Positions 8,656 to 17,109 of a stretch of 64,000 nt of DNA are shown in pieces. This stretch comes from Rhizobium oryzihabitans (GTDB lineage: Bacteria; Pseudomonadota; Alphaproteobacteria; Rhizobiales; Rhizobiaceae). The position numbers and the translations under genes were made by a program. The notes under the pieces are model-generated. The model did not search any database. It saw nothing but the letters and a program-made list of their open reading frames with translations, and had not been told where the DNA came from. The stretch lies in NCBI RefSeq assembly GCF_010669145.1, contig NZ_CP048632.1, forward strand, positions 1,426,001-1,490,000. Reading direction: 5' to 3'. Position 1 is the stretch's first letter; every line of letters begins with the position of its first letter.

Positions 8656-10002
8656 TCACTTGCCCGCGATCGTCATGCCTTCGATGGCGAGCGTCGGTGC
8701 GGCGACGCCGTATTTGCGGTCGATATCGTTGGCCGGCGTGACACGCATGAACATGTCCTTCAGGTTCGAGGCAATCGTCACCTCCGAGACCGCGAAGGAC
8801 TTTTCGCCATTCTCGATCCAGAAGCCGCTTGCACCACAGCTATATTCACCGGTGATCATATTGGCGCCATGGCCGATCAGCTCGGTGACGTAAAAGCCGC
8901 TTCCGACCTGCGCCAACAGTTCTTCCGGAGATAGTTCGCCCGGCTCCAGCGCGAGATTGGTGGAGGCCGGCGATACCGAGGTTCCGCCGCGCACGCCGCG
9001 GCCGTTGGTTTCAAGGCCGAGTTCACGCGCTGCCGAGGTGGAGAGGAACCAGTGCTTCAGCACCCCGTCCTCGATCATCGTCATCTTCTCGCCCCTGACA
9101 CCTTCGCCATCGAAGGGACGAGAGGACGGGCCGCGAACGATCTGCGGGTCATCGGTGAGGTGGAGGCCCTTTTTTAGAACCTGCTGCCCCATCTTGTCAC
9201 GCAGGAAGCTGGTCTTGCGGGCGACGGAAGCGCCGTTGATCGCGCCGGCAATGGCACCAACGAAACCGCGGGCGATGCGGGGATCGAAAACCACGGTAAT
9301 GTTGCTGCCGGTATCCACCTGGCGCGGGCCGACCCGCCGCACGACTTTTTCACCGGCGCGACGGCCGATCTCTTCGGCCGCATCGAGATCAGCATAATAG
9401 AGGCGGCTGTCGAAATCGTAGTCGCGCTCCATCTTCGTGCCTTCGCCAGCGATGACGCTGACGGAGCGGCTGAAACGGCTGCCCATGTAGCTGCCGGAAA
9501 AACCGTGCGAAGTAACGAGGACGAGGCCGCCCATGCCGCTCGATGCGCCGGCGCCGGAGGAATTGCTGACGCCCTTGACGGCAAGTGCCGCCTCTTCCGA
9601 GGCGAGTGCCGCTTCGCGCAGCTGATCGGCCGAGACCTCGGTCGCATCGAAAAGTTCGAGATCGTCGTAGGATGTCGCCAGCCGTTCCCTGTCTGCCAGA
9701 CACGCAAACGGGTCTTCCGGCGAGACCTTCGCCATGGCCACTGCCCGTTCCGCCAGCGTCTTCAGATCGAAGCCGGGATTGGCCGAAACACTCGCCACCC
9801 GCCGTCCGACGAAAACGCGGAGCGAAAAATCGTCGCTCTCGGAGGATTCGGTGCTTTCCACTTTGCCCAGCCGCACGCCGACCGATTGCGAGCGTGAACG
9901 GACGACAACGGCGTCCGCCTCATCCGCACCCGCTGCACGGGCAAGATCGACAAGTTCACTGGCGCGATCGAGAAGTTTGGAAGAATCTATTTCTGAGGAC
10001 AT
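8656..10002 (-). CDS. pmbA: TldD/PmbA family metallopeptidase-like protein
   Basis: PmbA (TldE) partners TldD in a zinc-dependent heterodimeric protease that processes peptides such as microcin B17. TldD carries the catalytic HExxxH; PmbA proteins generally do not, and I see none here. The 448-residue protein has the family N-terminal domain (ARAAGADEADAVVVRSRS), VVFDPRIARGFVGA in the middle and GEYSCGASGFWIENGE near the C terminus. The start MSSEIDSSKLL at 10002 is preferred over upstream in-frame starts. No tldD gene lies in the window. It diverges from the antiporter gene. Confidence 0.92.
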   Translation of the reverse strand: MSSEIDSSKLLDRASELVDLARAAGADEADAVVVRSRSQSVGVRLGKVESTESSESDDFSLRVFVGRRVASVSANPGFDLKTLAERAVAMAKVSPEDPFACLADRERLATSYDDLELFDATEVSADQLREAALASEEAALAVKGVSNSSGAGASSGMGGLVLVTSHGFSGSYMGSRFSRSVSVIAGEGTKMERDYDFDSRLYYADLDAAEEIGRRAGEKVVRRVGPRQVDTGSNITVVFDPRIARGFVGAIAGAINGASVARKTSFLRDKMGQQVLKKGLHLTDDPQIVRGPSSRPFDGEGVRGEKMTMIEDGVLKHWFLSTSAARELGLETNGRGVRGGTSVSPASTNLALEPGELSPEELLAQVGSGFYVTELIGHGANMITGEYSCGASGFWIENGEKSFAVSEVTIASNLKDMFMRVTPANDIDRKYGVAAPTLAIEGMTIAGK

Positions 10003-10118
10003 GAGTTGGCCTTTCATTCCTGTTCCATTTATTGTGCCAGGCACCCCGCATCAAGGGCGAAACGCCGCTTTCTCCATCTGAGCGGCTCCATCGCCGCCAT
10101 ATTCGAAAGTCCGCCCGC

Positions 10119-11939
10119 ATGACCGAGCACGACGCTCTCTTTTCCGAACCTTTGCTGCTTCTGGCCGGCGCGGTCATCGCGGCCTCGGTTTTCCGCAAAC
10201 TCGGGCTTGGCACCGTGCTCGGCTATCTGGTGGCGGGCATCATCATCGGGCCCTTCCTGCATCTCGTCACGGACGCCAAGGACATCTTCAATGTCTCGGA
10301 ACTGGGCGTCGTTTTCCTGCTCTTCATCATCGGCCTGGAACTCAAGCCATCGCGCATATGGCAGATGCGGCGCGACATTCTGGGGCTCGGACTGGCGCAG
10401 GTGCTGGTGACGGGCAGCGTGCTGGCCGCCATTGCCTGGTGGGCGGGTTTGATCGATGCACGCGGCAGTCTCGTCGCCGGTTTCGGCCTTGCGCTTTCCT
10501 CCACCGCCTTTGCGCTGCAAATCCTTGCCGATGACGGCGACATGAACACCCGCCACGGCAATCGCTCCTTTTCGATCCTGCTGTTTCAGGATCTCGCAAT
10601 CGTACCGCTTCTTGCCCTCGTCACCATTCTTTCGAACCGCCCGGACGTGCCGACGGATTCGATGTCCTACGATCTCCTTGCTTCGATCATCGCGGTGGCG
10701 GGCATGGTGCTGGCGGGGCGCTACCTGCTGACACCGATGTTCCAGATCATTGCCCGCACGGGTGCGCGGGAAGTGATGATCGCCGCCGCCCTCTTCGTCG
10801 TCATCGGTGCTGCCGCCATCATGGAGGCGGTCGGGCTTTCGATGGGCATGGGCGCGTTGCTGGCTGGGCTGATGCTGTCGGAATCCTCCTACCGGCACGA
10901 GCTGGAAGCCGATATAGAGCCGTTTCGCGGGCTGCTTCTGGCGCTTTTCTTCATGGCGGTCGGTATGTCGCTGCATGTCAACATCGTCTATGAGCACATC
11001 GTCCTCATCCTGATCGCCGTTCCGGCGATGATGGCGGTGAAGGCGGCCGTCATCTACAATCTGTGCCGCGTCGCCGGCTCGTCCCGTTATGCGTCGAGCC
11101 GTATCGCGCTGCTTCTGGCGCAGGGCGGTGAATTCGGTTTCGTGCTGTTCACGACGGCCGCTGCCTCCGGACTGTTTCCGCAGGCGACCGCCTCGATCCT
11201 CGTTGCCGTGGTGACGCTTTCCATGGCGCTGACGCCGTTACTGGCCGTGATTTCGCGCCGGCTGACGGCGGAGGATGCTGAGGAAGACACTCTGGACGAG
11301 GATTTCGACGGGGCGGGCGCGGATGTGCTGATGATCGGCTTTTCGCGCTTCGGCCAGATCGCCTCGCAAATCCTTCTGGCGGGCGGGCGGGATGTGACTG
11401 TCATCGACAGTTCGGCCGATCGCGTGCGTCAGGCCGCACGGTTCGGTTTCCGCATCTTTTTCGGCGATGGCACCCGCAAGGATGTGCTGATCGCGGCCGG
11501 CATCGAACGGGCCGATCTGGTGGCGGTCTGCACCCATAAGAAGGAAGTCACCGACCGCATCATCGACATGATCCAGTCGGAATTTCCAAGCGTGCGCATC
11601 TATGCCCGCTCCTATGACCGCGTGCATTCTCTCGATCTCAGGAAAAAGGGCGTGGAATATGAAATCCGCGAGACGCTGGAATCGGGCCTGCTGTTCGGCA
11701 GGCGCATTCTGGAAGGGCTGGACATGGACGGCGAAAGGGCGCTGGCGATCTCCGACGACATACGCGAACGCGACGAGGAGCGGTTGCAGCTACAGGCCGT
11801 GGAAGGTCTCGCCGCCGGCAGGCAGATGCTGCACAACAAGCCGGTGCGCGAAGTGAAGCCTGAGCCGCTGATGAAGCCGAAGAACAAGGCGGAGAAGCGT
11901 GAGGAAGAGGAAGACGGGGAAACGGAAGTTTCGTTGTAG
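10119..11939 (+). CDS. Monovalent cation:proton antiporter (CPA2, KefB/KefC type)
   Basis: The 606-residue protein combines an N-terminal CPA2 membrane domain of roughly 12 segments (residues 8-390) with a cytosolic TrkA-N/RCK nucleotide-binding domain. That domain begins VLMIGFSRFGQIA near 410 and includes VTVIDSSADRVR and FGDGTRKDVL. The last 60 residues are highly charged. This is the layout of glutathione-gated potassium efflux systems, although no KefF/KefG-type ancillary gene is adjacent. Expected role: K+/H+ exchange under electrophile or pH stress. The start MTEHDALFSEPLLLLAG places the first helix at the N terminus. Ion specificity cannot be read from sequence. Confidence 0.9.
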   Translation: MTEHDALFSEPLLLLAGAVIAASVFRKLGLGTVLGYLVAGIIIGPFLHLVTDAKDIFNVSELGVVFLLFIIGLELKPSRIWQMRRDILGLGLAQVLVTGSVLAAIAWWAGLIDARGSLVAGFGLALSSTAFALQILADDGDMNTRHGNRSFSILLFQDLAIVPLLALVTILSNRPDVPTDSMSYDLLASIIAVAGMVLAGRYLLTPMFQIIARTGAREVMIAAALFVVIGAAAIMEAVGLSMGMGALLAGLMLSESSYRHELEADIEPFRGLLLALFFMAVGMSLHVNIVYEHIVLILIAVPAMMAVKAAVIYNLCRVAGSSRYASSRIALLLAQGGEFGFVLFTTAAASGLFPQATASILVAVVTLSMALTPLLAVISRRLTAEDAEEDTLDEDFDGAGADVLMIGFSRFGQIASQILLAGGRDVTVIDSSADRVRQAARFGFRIFFGDGTRKDVLIAAGIERADLVAVCTHKKEVTDRIIDMIQSEFPSVRIYARSYDRVHSLDLRKKGVEYEIRETLESGLLFGRRILEGLDMDGERALAISDDIRERDEERLQLQAVEGLAAGRQMLHNKPVREVKPEPLMKPKNKAEKREEEEDGETEVSL

Positions 11940-11980
11940 GTGACGAGGCAGGCATTAGCGCAGGGAGCGCGCTGCTTGTT

Positions 11981-12101
11981 TCTTCTCCCCGCCGGGGAGA
12001 AGATGGCCCGAAGGGTCAGATGAGGGGGCAAGCTCTCCGTATATCGCTACCGTCGCCCTCTCATCCCGCTGCCGCGACCTTCTCCCCGGCGGGGAGAAGA
12101 A
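11981..12101. repeat. Inverted repeat pair, CTTCTCCCC type
   Basis: The two ends are self-complementary hairpins, TTCTCCCCGCCGGGGAGAA and TTCTCCCCGGCGGGGAGAA. The inner blocks GATGAGGGGGC and GCCCTCTCATC also pair, so the whole region can fold into one long structure. It lies between the converging antiporter and patatin genes and may also terminate transcription. It differs in sequence from the other repeat families in the window. Confidence 0.8.
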
Positions 12102-12148
12102 GAGAGTGGCACCCGCTCGCTCGATAGTGAATATTCACGGAGTACCGC

Positions 12149-13075
12149 TCAAGCCTCCACGCCCTGCCCGCGGTGAAACAGTTCCACCTGCATGTCGATC
12201 TGCCGTTTCAGATCGTCCTTGATGCCAGCGGATGCGTTCAGCACCTCCTCGGACTTCAGGAAATCCAGCACGCCGAAACGGTGCACCGGCGGGCGCAGGA
12301 AAATGTGCGGCGGACGTAACCTCAGTTTCAGGGCAATCGCCGCCTGCATCATCAGCTGGCTGGCGCCGAACAGGCTGTCCAGCCGGTTCGGCATGGTGGT
12401 GCCGTCGCCTTCGGGACCGCCGACCACATCGACGCCGATGACGATATCGGCCTGATCCAGCAGATGTTCATAGGGCACGGGGTTGAAGATGCCGCCATCG
12501 ATCATGATGCGGCCATCGATACGCACCGGCATGAACAGCGCCGGAATGGCGGCGGACGCCGCCAGCGCCTGGATGATTTCGCCGCTCTCCACCACCACTT
12601 CGGTCTGGGCGTAATAGTCCGTGGTGATCACTTTGAGCGGAATGGCAAGTTCCGAGAAATCCTTCGGCAGGGCCTGCGGCATCAGTGCGTGCAGAATGAG
12701 TTCGAGATTGAACTGCCCGAGGCGAAAACCATCGACCGCATGGCGCATCGATGCCGGGCCGAGGCTCCAGAGCCGGTTGGCCACCGAGCCCTTCCGCCCC
12801 ATGAGTTCGAGCGTATATTCACGGATTTCCCGGCCCGTCATACCGGCCGCCATGCCTGCACCGATGATGGAACCGATCGATGAGCCTGATAGTGCCACCG
12901 GCCGGATGCCGAGTTCGTCCAGCGCCTCGATGACGTTGATGTGGCAGATGCCGCGCGCACCGCCGCCACCGAGCGCCACGCCGAATGTCGGTTCCTGGCC
13001 ACCCGTGCCGCCGCCTTCGAGAACATCTTCTCCGGCGCGGACGATCGTGACGCTCTCGTTTACACCCTGCTCCAT
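12149..13075 (-). CDS. Patatin-like phospholipase (RssA/YchK type)
   Basis: The 308-residue protein has the patatin lipase features: oxyanion glycine loop GGGGARG, nucleophile elbow GSSIGS with the catalytic serine, and the Asp of the Ser-Asp dyad in MIDGGIFNPVP. No signal peptide is seen, so it is probably cytosolic or inner-membrane associated, like bacterial RssA proteins. The start MEQGVNESVTIV at 13075 is the first ATG in a frame that could extend to a TTG at 13195. It lies downstream of rsmD on the same strand with about 150 bp between. The natural lipid substrate is unknown. Confidence 0.9.
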   Translation of the reverse strand: MEQGVNESVTIVRAGEDVLEGGGTGGQEPTFGVALGGGGARGICHINVIEALDELGIRPVALSGSSIGSIIGAGMAAGMTGREIREYTLELMGRKGSVANRLWSLGPASMRHAVDGFRLGQFNLELILHALMPQALPKDFSELAIPLKVITTDYYAQTEVVVESGEIIQALAASAAIPALFMPVRIDGRIMIDGGIFNPVPYEHLLDQADIVIGVDVVGGPEGDGTTMPNRLDSLFGASQLMMQAAIALKLRLRPPHIFLRPPVHRFGVLDFLKSEEVLNASAGIKDDLKRQIDMQVELFHRGQGVEA

Positions 13076-13224
13076 GCGAATACCCAAAACTCTTTCCCCG
13101 CACAGGTCCTGTCTGCCGGCATAGCCTATCCGCGACACTGCCTGACAGTATAGGTCGACAGGACGCAGGCTCTGCCTATTCGGCAAACAAGACAAGACCG
13201 TGGCGTGACGGGAAGGTGTTCCCG

Positions 13225-13782
13225 TCAGGGCTCGTAACGGTAGAAATGCATTTTCGTGTCGCCGAAGATACGGCTTTCAAGCAGCTTGAACGCTGCATCG
13301 ACATTGACCGCGACATCGCCGCGCTCTTCCAGAATGGCAAGCGCGCCGGGTGTCAGCCAGCCGCCACCATGGGCAGCAGCGAAAGCCTTCTCGCCATGGC
13401 CATGGCCATAGGGCGGATCGGCAAACAGAAGATCGAAAGGCTCGATATTGTTGACGCCGCCGAGCTTGGTCGCGTCACGCCGCAGGATGCGGGCACGCCC
13501 GTGCAGCCCCAGCGCATCGATATTCTCCCACAGAAGCCCCCTGCCCTCGACGCCGTTTTCGACGAAGAGCGCCACGCGACAGCCGCGCGACAAAGCCTCC
13601 AGACCGACCGCGCCCGTTCCGGCAAAAACGTCCAGAACGCGCGTGCCATCCAGACTTTCCGGATAGGCGTGGCTCAATATGTTGAAGAGGCTTTCCCGCG
13701 TCCTGTCGATTGTCGGACGAATGGAATTTGTTTTCGGCGCGGCCAGTGTCCGGCCGCGGAACTCACCGCCTACGATCCGCAT
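13225..13782 (-). CDS. rsmD: 16S rRNA (guanine(966)-N(2))-methyltransferase
   Basis: RsmD methylates N2 of G966 in the small-subunit rRNA. The 185-residue protein begins MRIVGGEFRGRTL, typical of RsmD. It has the SAM-binding motif VLDVFAGTGAVGLEALSRG and the catalytic NPPY-like motif ADPPYG near residue 121. Its start overlaps the end of the pseudouridine synthase gene by 20 bp, so the two rRNA modification genes probably form one transcript. Confidence 0.95.
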   Translation of the reverse strand: MRIVGGEFRGRTLAAPKTNSIRPTIDRTRESLFNILSHAYPESLDGTRVLDVFAGTGAVGLEALSRGCRVALFVENGVEGRGLLWENIDALGLHGRARILRRDATKLGGVNNIEPFDLLFADPPYGHGHGEKAFAAAHGGGWLTPGALAILEERGDVAVNVDAAFKLLESRIFGDTKMHFYRYEP

Positions 13783-15745
13783 TACGTGTCATTCCCCTGC
13801 CTCCAGAAGGTTTGCCACCCGGGCCTTTGCCACCCGGCTTGCCGCCGCCGGGGCCATTGCCGCCGGGGCCTTTACCCTTGCCCGAAAAACCCGAACGTTC
13901 GCCACGCTCGCCCGGTTTTCCAAAGGATGGCTTGCCCGATGCGGGTCTGCCACCCGGTTTTGCGCCCCGGGGCTTATCCCCGAAAGGTCGCTCGCCACGC
14001 GGACGATCGCTGCGTGGGCGATCCCCCTCTTCACGCGGCTTGTCACGGAACGGCCGGTCACCGAAAGGTTTTTCGCCACGCGCGGTGCGATCGCCGAAGC
14101 TCTTTTCGCCGCGCGGACGGTCGCTGCGCGGGCGATCACCCTCCTCACGCGGCTTGTCGCGGAACGGCCGGTCGCCGAAAGGCTTTCCGCCACGCGCGGT
14201 GCGGTCGCCGAAGCTCTTCTCGCCACGGGGGCGGTCGCTGCGCGGGCGGTCACCATCCTCACGCGGCTTGTCGCGGAATGGCCTGTCGCCAAAAGTCTTT
14301 TCACCGCGAGGCGCGCGATCGCCAAAGCTCTTGCCGCCACGCGGACGGTCGCCGCGTCCGCGACCACCTTCCTCTTCGCGGGGGGAATCCGAACGGATCC
14401 ACTCGCCCTCGGCATCGGCATGCCTGACGACGTTGCGGCGCGCCTCCGCCTGGGCGGATGGCTTCTTGAACAGGCTTTCGGCTTCCGCACGGGCGGAAGA
14501 CTTGCGTTCCTTGCCGTCACGGGTCGGCCTTGCGCCGGGCGCCATCCACACATTGGCGGTGCGGTTGGTGCCGGCGGGCTGGCGGGGGCTGCGGCGCTCT
14601 TCGCCATCGTCCTCGCTGCGGCCCTTCGCGCCGAATTTCCCGGCGGGCTTGGAGCCGAACTTGCCGGCAGGTTTGTCGCCACGCCTGGTGTCGAGCCGGC
14701 CAAGCGCCTTTTCGCGACGGTCTTCCGGCTTGCCGGCGGTCTTTTCAAAACGGGGCTTGCCTTCCGGCGCGTCGCCCTTTGCCCATTCCGGCTTGGCGCG
14801 CTTTGCCGGTACTTCTTCTTCGTCGTCAACCGTCGGCGCATCGTAGATCGGCGCGTCGAAATTGGCGCCAGCCTGCTCGATGAGGCGTGGGCCGAGCTGG
14901 TCGCGCAGCATGCGGCCGCGCACTTCAAGCACCTTGCCCTCAGCGAGATCACCGAGCTGGAACGGGCCATAGGAGATACGGATCAGGCGGTTGACCTCAA
15001 GGCCGAGCGCGCCGAGCACGTTCTTGATCTCGCGGTTCTTGCCTTCGCGCAGACCCATGGTGATCCAGACATTGTGGCCCTGGGTGCGGTCGAGAGTCGC
15101 GTCGATCGCGCCATACAGCACGCCGTCAACGGCGATACCCTCTTTCAGCTTGTCGAGTGCGGCCTGATCGACCTCACCATGAGCGCGCACGCGGTAGCGG
15201 CGCAGCCAGCCGGTGGTCGGCAGTTCCAGCACACGGGACAGGCCGCCATCATTGGTCAGAAGCAGCAGGCCTTCGGTATTGATATCAAGGCGACCGATCG
15301 ACAGGACGCGCGGCAATTCACCCGGCAGATTGTCGAAAACGGTCGGGCGGCCTTCCGGGTCTGAGTTGGTCGTCACCAGGCCGGCGGGCTTGTGGTAGAG
15401 CCACAGACGCGTGCGCTCGGCACCGCGAATCGGCATGCCGTCCACTTCGATCTTGTCCGAAAGCGTGGCGTTCACCACCGGGCTATCCAGCTTGACGCCA
15501 TTCAGCGACACGCGGCCTTCCATGATCATCCGCTCGACATCGCGTCGCGAAGCGACACCGGCACGCGCCATGATCTTGGAGATGCGCTCGGGCTTGGTGC
15601 CGACGACGGCTTCCTGCGCCGTGGCAGCCTTTGCTTCCACCGGTTTCTTTTCACGCTCTGCGGCGGGCTTGCCGGGGCCTTTCGGCTTCTTGTCGCGGCT
15701 AATTGTCTTGCCGCCGTCACGCTTCGGCTTGTCTTTAAAAGTCAT
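13763..15745 (-). CDS. rRNA pseudouridine synthase (RluB/RsuA family) with long repetitive C-terminal tail
   Basis: The N-terminal 320 residues are a standard RsuA/RluB enzyme. A lysine-rich leader is followed by an S4 RNA-binding domain (RISKIMARAGVASRRDVE) and the pseudouridine synthase domain with catalytic motif GRLDINTEGLLLL. About 340 further residues are Arg/Gly/Asp/Pro/Lys-rich. They contain three imperfect tandem copies of a 38-residue unit built on GDRPRSDRPRGEKSFGDR, ending in a Gly/Pro/Lys-rich tail. The tail looks disordered and cationic, suited to RNA contact. The start at MTFKDKPKRDGG gives 660 residues. The homologue probably acts on 23S rRNA; RluB versus RsuA or RluE cannot be settled here. 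Confidence 0.88.
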   Translation of the reverse strand: MTFKDKPKRDGGKTISRDKKPKGPGKPAAEREKKPVEAKAATAQEAVVGTKPERISKIMARAGVASRRDVERMIMEGRVSLNGVKLDSPVVNATLSDKIEVDGMPIRGAERTRLWLYHKPAGLVTTNSDPEGRPTVFDNLPGELPRVLSIGRLDINTEGLLLLTNDGGLSRVLELPTTGWLRRYRVRAHGEVDQAALDKLKEGIAVDGVLYGAIDATLDRTQGHNVWITMGLREGKNREIKNVLGALGLEVNRLIRISYGPFQLGDLAEGKVLEVRGRMLRDQLGPRLIEQAGANFDAPIYDAPTVDDEEEVPAKRAKPEWAKGDAPEGKPRFEKTAGKPEDRREKALGRLDTRRGDKPAGKFGSKPAGKFGAKGRSEDDGEERRSPRQPAGTNRTANVWMAPGARPTRDGKERKSSARAEAESLFKKPSAQAEARRNVVRHADAEGEWIRSDSPREEEGGRGRGDRPRGGKSFGDRAPRGEKTFGDRPFRDKPREDGDRPRSDRPRGEKSFGDRTARGGKPFGDRPFRDKPREEGDRPRSDRPRGEKSFGDRTARGEKPFGDRPFRDKPREEGDRPRSDRPRGERPFGDKPRGAKPGGRPASGKPSFGKPGERGERSGFSGKGKGPGGNGPGGGKPGGKGPGGKPSGGRGMTRNADRRR

Positions 15746-15816
15746 TTGCTGTTTGCCTGTTGTTTGGGCTGTCCTATCAGGTCCAAGCACAAGGGTTAAG
15801 AGGAAATTGAAACACA

Positions 15817-16275
15817 ATGGCCGAAAGGACGCATTTCATGGAACTGGCGCTGGCGGAAGCCCGCGCTGCCGGCGAACGCCAGGAGGTTCCTATCGGCGCG
15901 GTGCTGGTTCTGGAGGGCCGCGTCATTGCCAGTTCCGGCAATCGCACCCGTGAATTGAACGATGTGACGGCGCATGCCGAAATCGCCGTCATCCGCATGG
16001 CCTGCGAGGCGCTGGGGCAGGAACGGCTGCCTGGCGCCGATCTCTATGTGACCCTTGAGCCCTGCACCATGTGCGCGGCGGCGATCTCGTTCGCCCGTAT
16101 CCGCCGCCTTTATTACGGCGCGGAAGACCCCAAGGGCGGCGCGGTGGATAATGGTGTACGCTTCTTCAGCCAGCCGACATGCCACCATGCGCCGGATGTT
16201 TATTCGGGACTTGCGGAAAGCGAAAGTGCGGAAATCCTGCGGCAATTTTTCCGCGAGAAACGTCTCGACGATTGA
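15817..16275 (+). CDS. tadA: tRNA-specific adenosine deaminase TadA
   Basis: TadA converts A34 to inosine in tRNA-Arg(ACG). The 152-residue protein has the zinc deaminase signature: HAE near residue 53 (His ligand and proton-shuttling Glu) and PCTMC near 83 (two Cys ligands). VPIGAVLV and the C-terminal FFREKR are also typical. It is transcribed divergently from the rRNA modification genes, with 71 bp between the start codons, so promoters of both lie there. An AGAGGA sequence precedes the ATG. Confidence 0.95.
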   Translation: MAERTHFMELALAEARAAGERQEVPIGAVLVLEGRVIASSGNRTRELNDVTAHAEIAVIRMACEALGQERLPGADLYVTLEPCTMCAAAISFARIRRLYYGAEDPKGGAVDNGVRFFSQPTCHHAPDVYSGLAESESAEILRQFFREKRLDD

Positions 16276-16325
16276 GCGACCGGCGGGAGGCGCAAGCTTT
16301 CTCGCAGGCCATCAGCCATTGGTTT

Positions 16326-16967
16326 TTACTGGAAGGGGTTCCACCAGCTCTTGCCGGTATTTGCGACAGCCGCTTCTTTCTTGCGGCGCTTTTCCTTCTT
16401 CTGCTCCGGCTCACCAAGATCGGTCAGCTGATCCTGCGGAACGCTGCGATATTCGGCCGGCGGATCAGTAAGGAACCGGCGCTGGGCGTTAACGACCGAG
16501 CCGCCCTGGGCTTCGGCCTTCGCCTTGCGGAAGGCTTCCCATTTCTGGCTTTCGGTCATCTGGCCGGCAGTGCCGTTACCGGCGAGCAGCGGCGAGCGGT
16601 AGTGCGGATTGTTCTTGTTGGCATCCGCCTCGTCGCGCAGACGTTCGCGGGTCTCTTCCGGCGATTCGACCCATTGCGGGTTGTTTTCGCGGCTTGCCAT
16701 GTTCTGCTGCGGCGCGGCCAATTGTTCGGCGCGGGACTGGGCCGGAACGACGAGGCCCGGGCGGGGGCTGTATTTCAGGTTACGCTTGGTCTGATCACCG
16801 GTGATCGACGTCGCGTTGCCGAGGTCGTCGACAAGCTGTTCCGCCGCCGTCTTGCCCGTACCGTAGGTCGGGCTCGTGCAAGCGCCGAGCAGCACCCCTA
16901 TCGCCGTGATGCCTGCAACCGTGCGAAACATGCCCAAACCCTGCGCATTACCCTGCATCGTCTTCAT
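16326..16967 (-). CDS. Putative lipoprotein, conserved hypothetical
   Basis: The 213-residue product starts MKTMQGNAQGLGMFRT. It has a hydrophobic signal segment ending in the lipobox LLGAC, predicting cleavage and acylation at the cysteine near residue 30. The mature part is hydrophilic and charged, with a Lys/Arg-rich stretch before the end (KWWNPFQ-like final residues). I do not recognise a catalytic domain. The open frame extends far upstream, but that part overlaps the ileS 3' end and lacks a plausible signal peptide, so it was discarded. It is convergent with tadA and downstream of ileS. Confidence 0.78.
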   Translation of the reverse strand: MKTMQGNAQGLGMFRTVAGITAIGVLLGACTSPTYGTGKTAAEQLVDDLGNATSITGDQTKRNLKYSPRPGLVVPAQSRAEQLAAPQQNMASRENNPQWVESPEETRERLRDEADANKNNPHYRSPLLAGNGTAGQMTESQKWEAFRKAKAEAQGGSVVNAQRRFLTDPPAEYRSVPQDQLTDLGEPEQKKEKRRKKEAAVANTGKSWWNPFQ

Positions 16968-17109
16968 CGAAACCCTTCCAGCCGTCTGTCCCACTGCGCC
17001 AGACATCGTCTTTCGGCAGGCGGCAGCCCGCATTGCCGTGCAAATCCGGCCATTTTCAGGCAGGTGTACCGGATGAAGAGCCAAAGCGCAATTCATCCGG
17101 CCATTTTCA

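Noticed and set aside
10029..10997. Minus-strand frame opposite the antiporter start
   Set aside because: It is antisense to the antiporter membrane domain; composition is typical of a shadow frame and no start signal is present.
13679..15364. Long plus-strand frame opposite the pseudouridine synthase
   Set aside because: It mirrors the repetitive tail and synthase domain on the minus strand; composition is Ala/Arg/Gly-rich with no motif.
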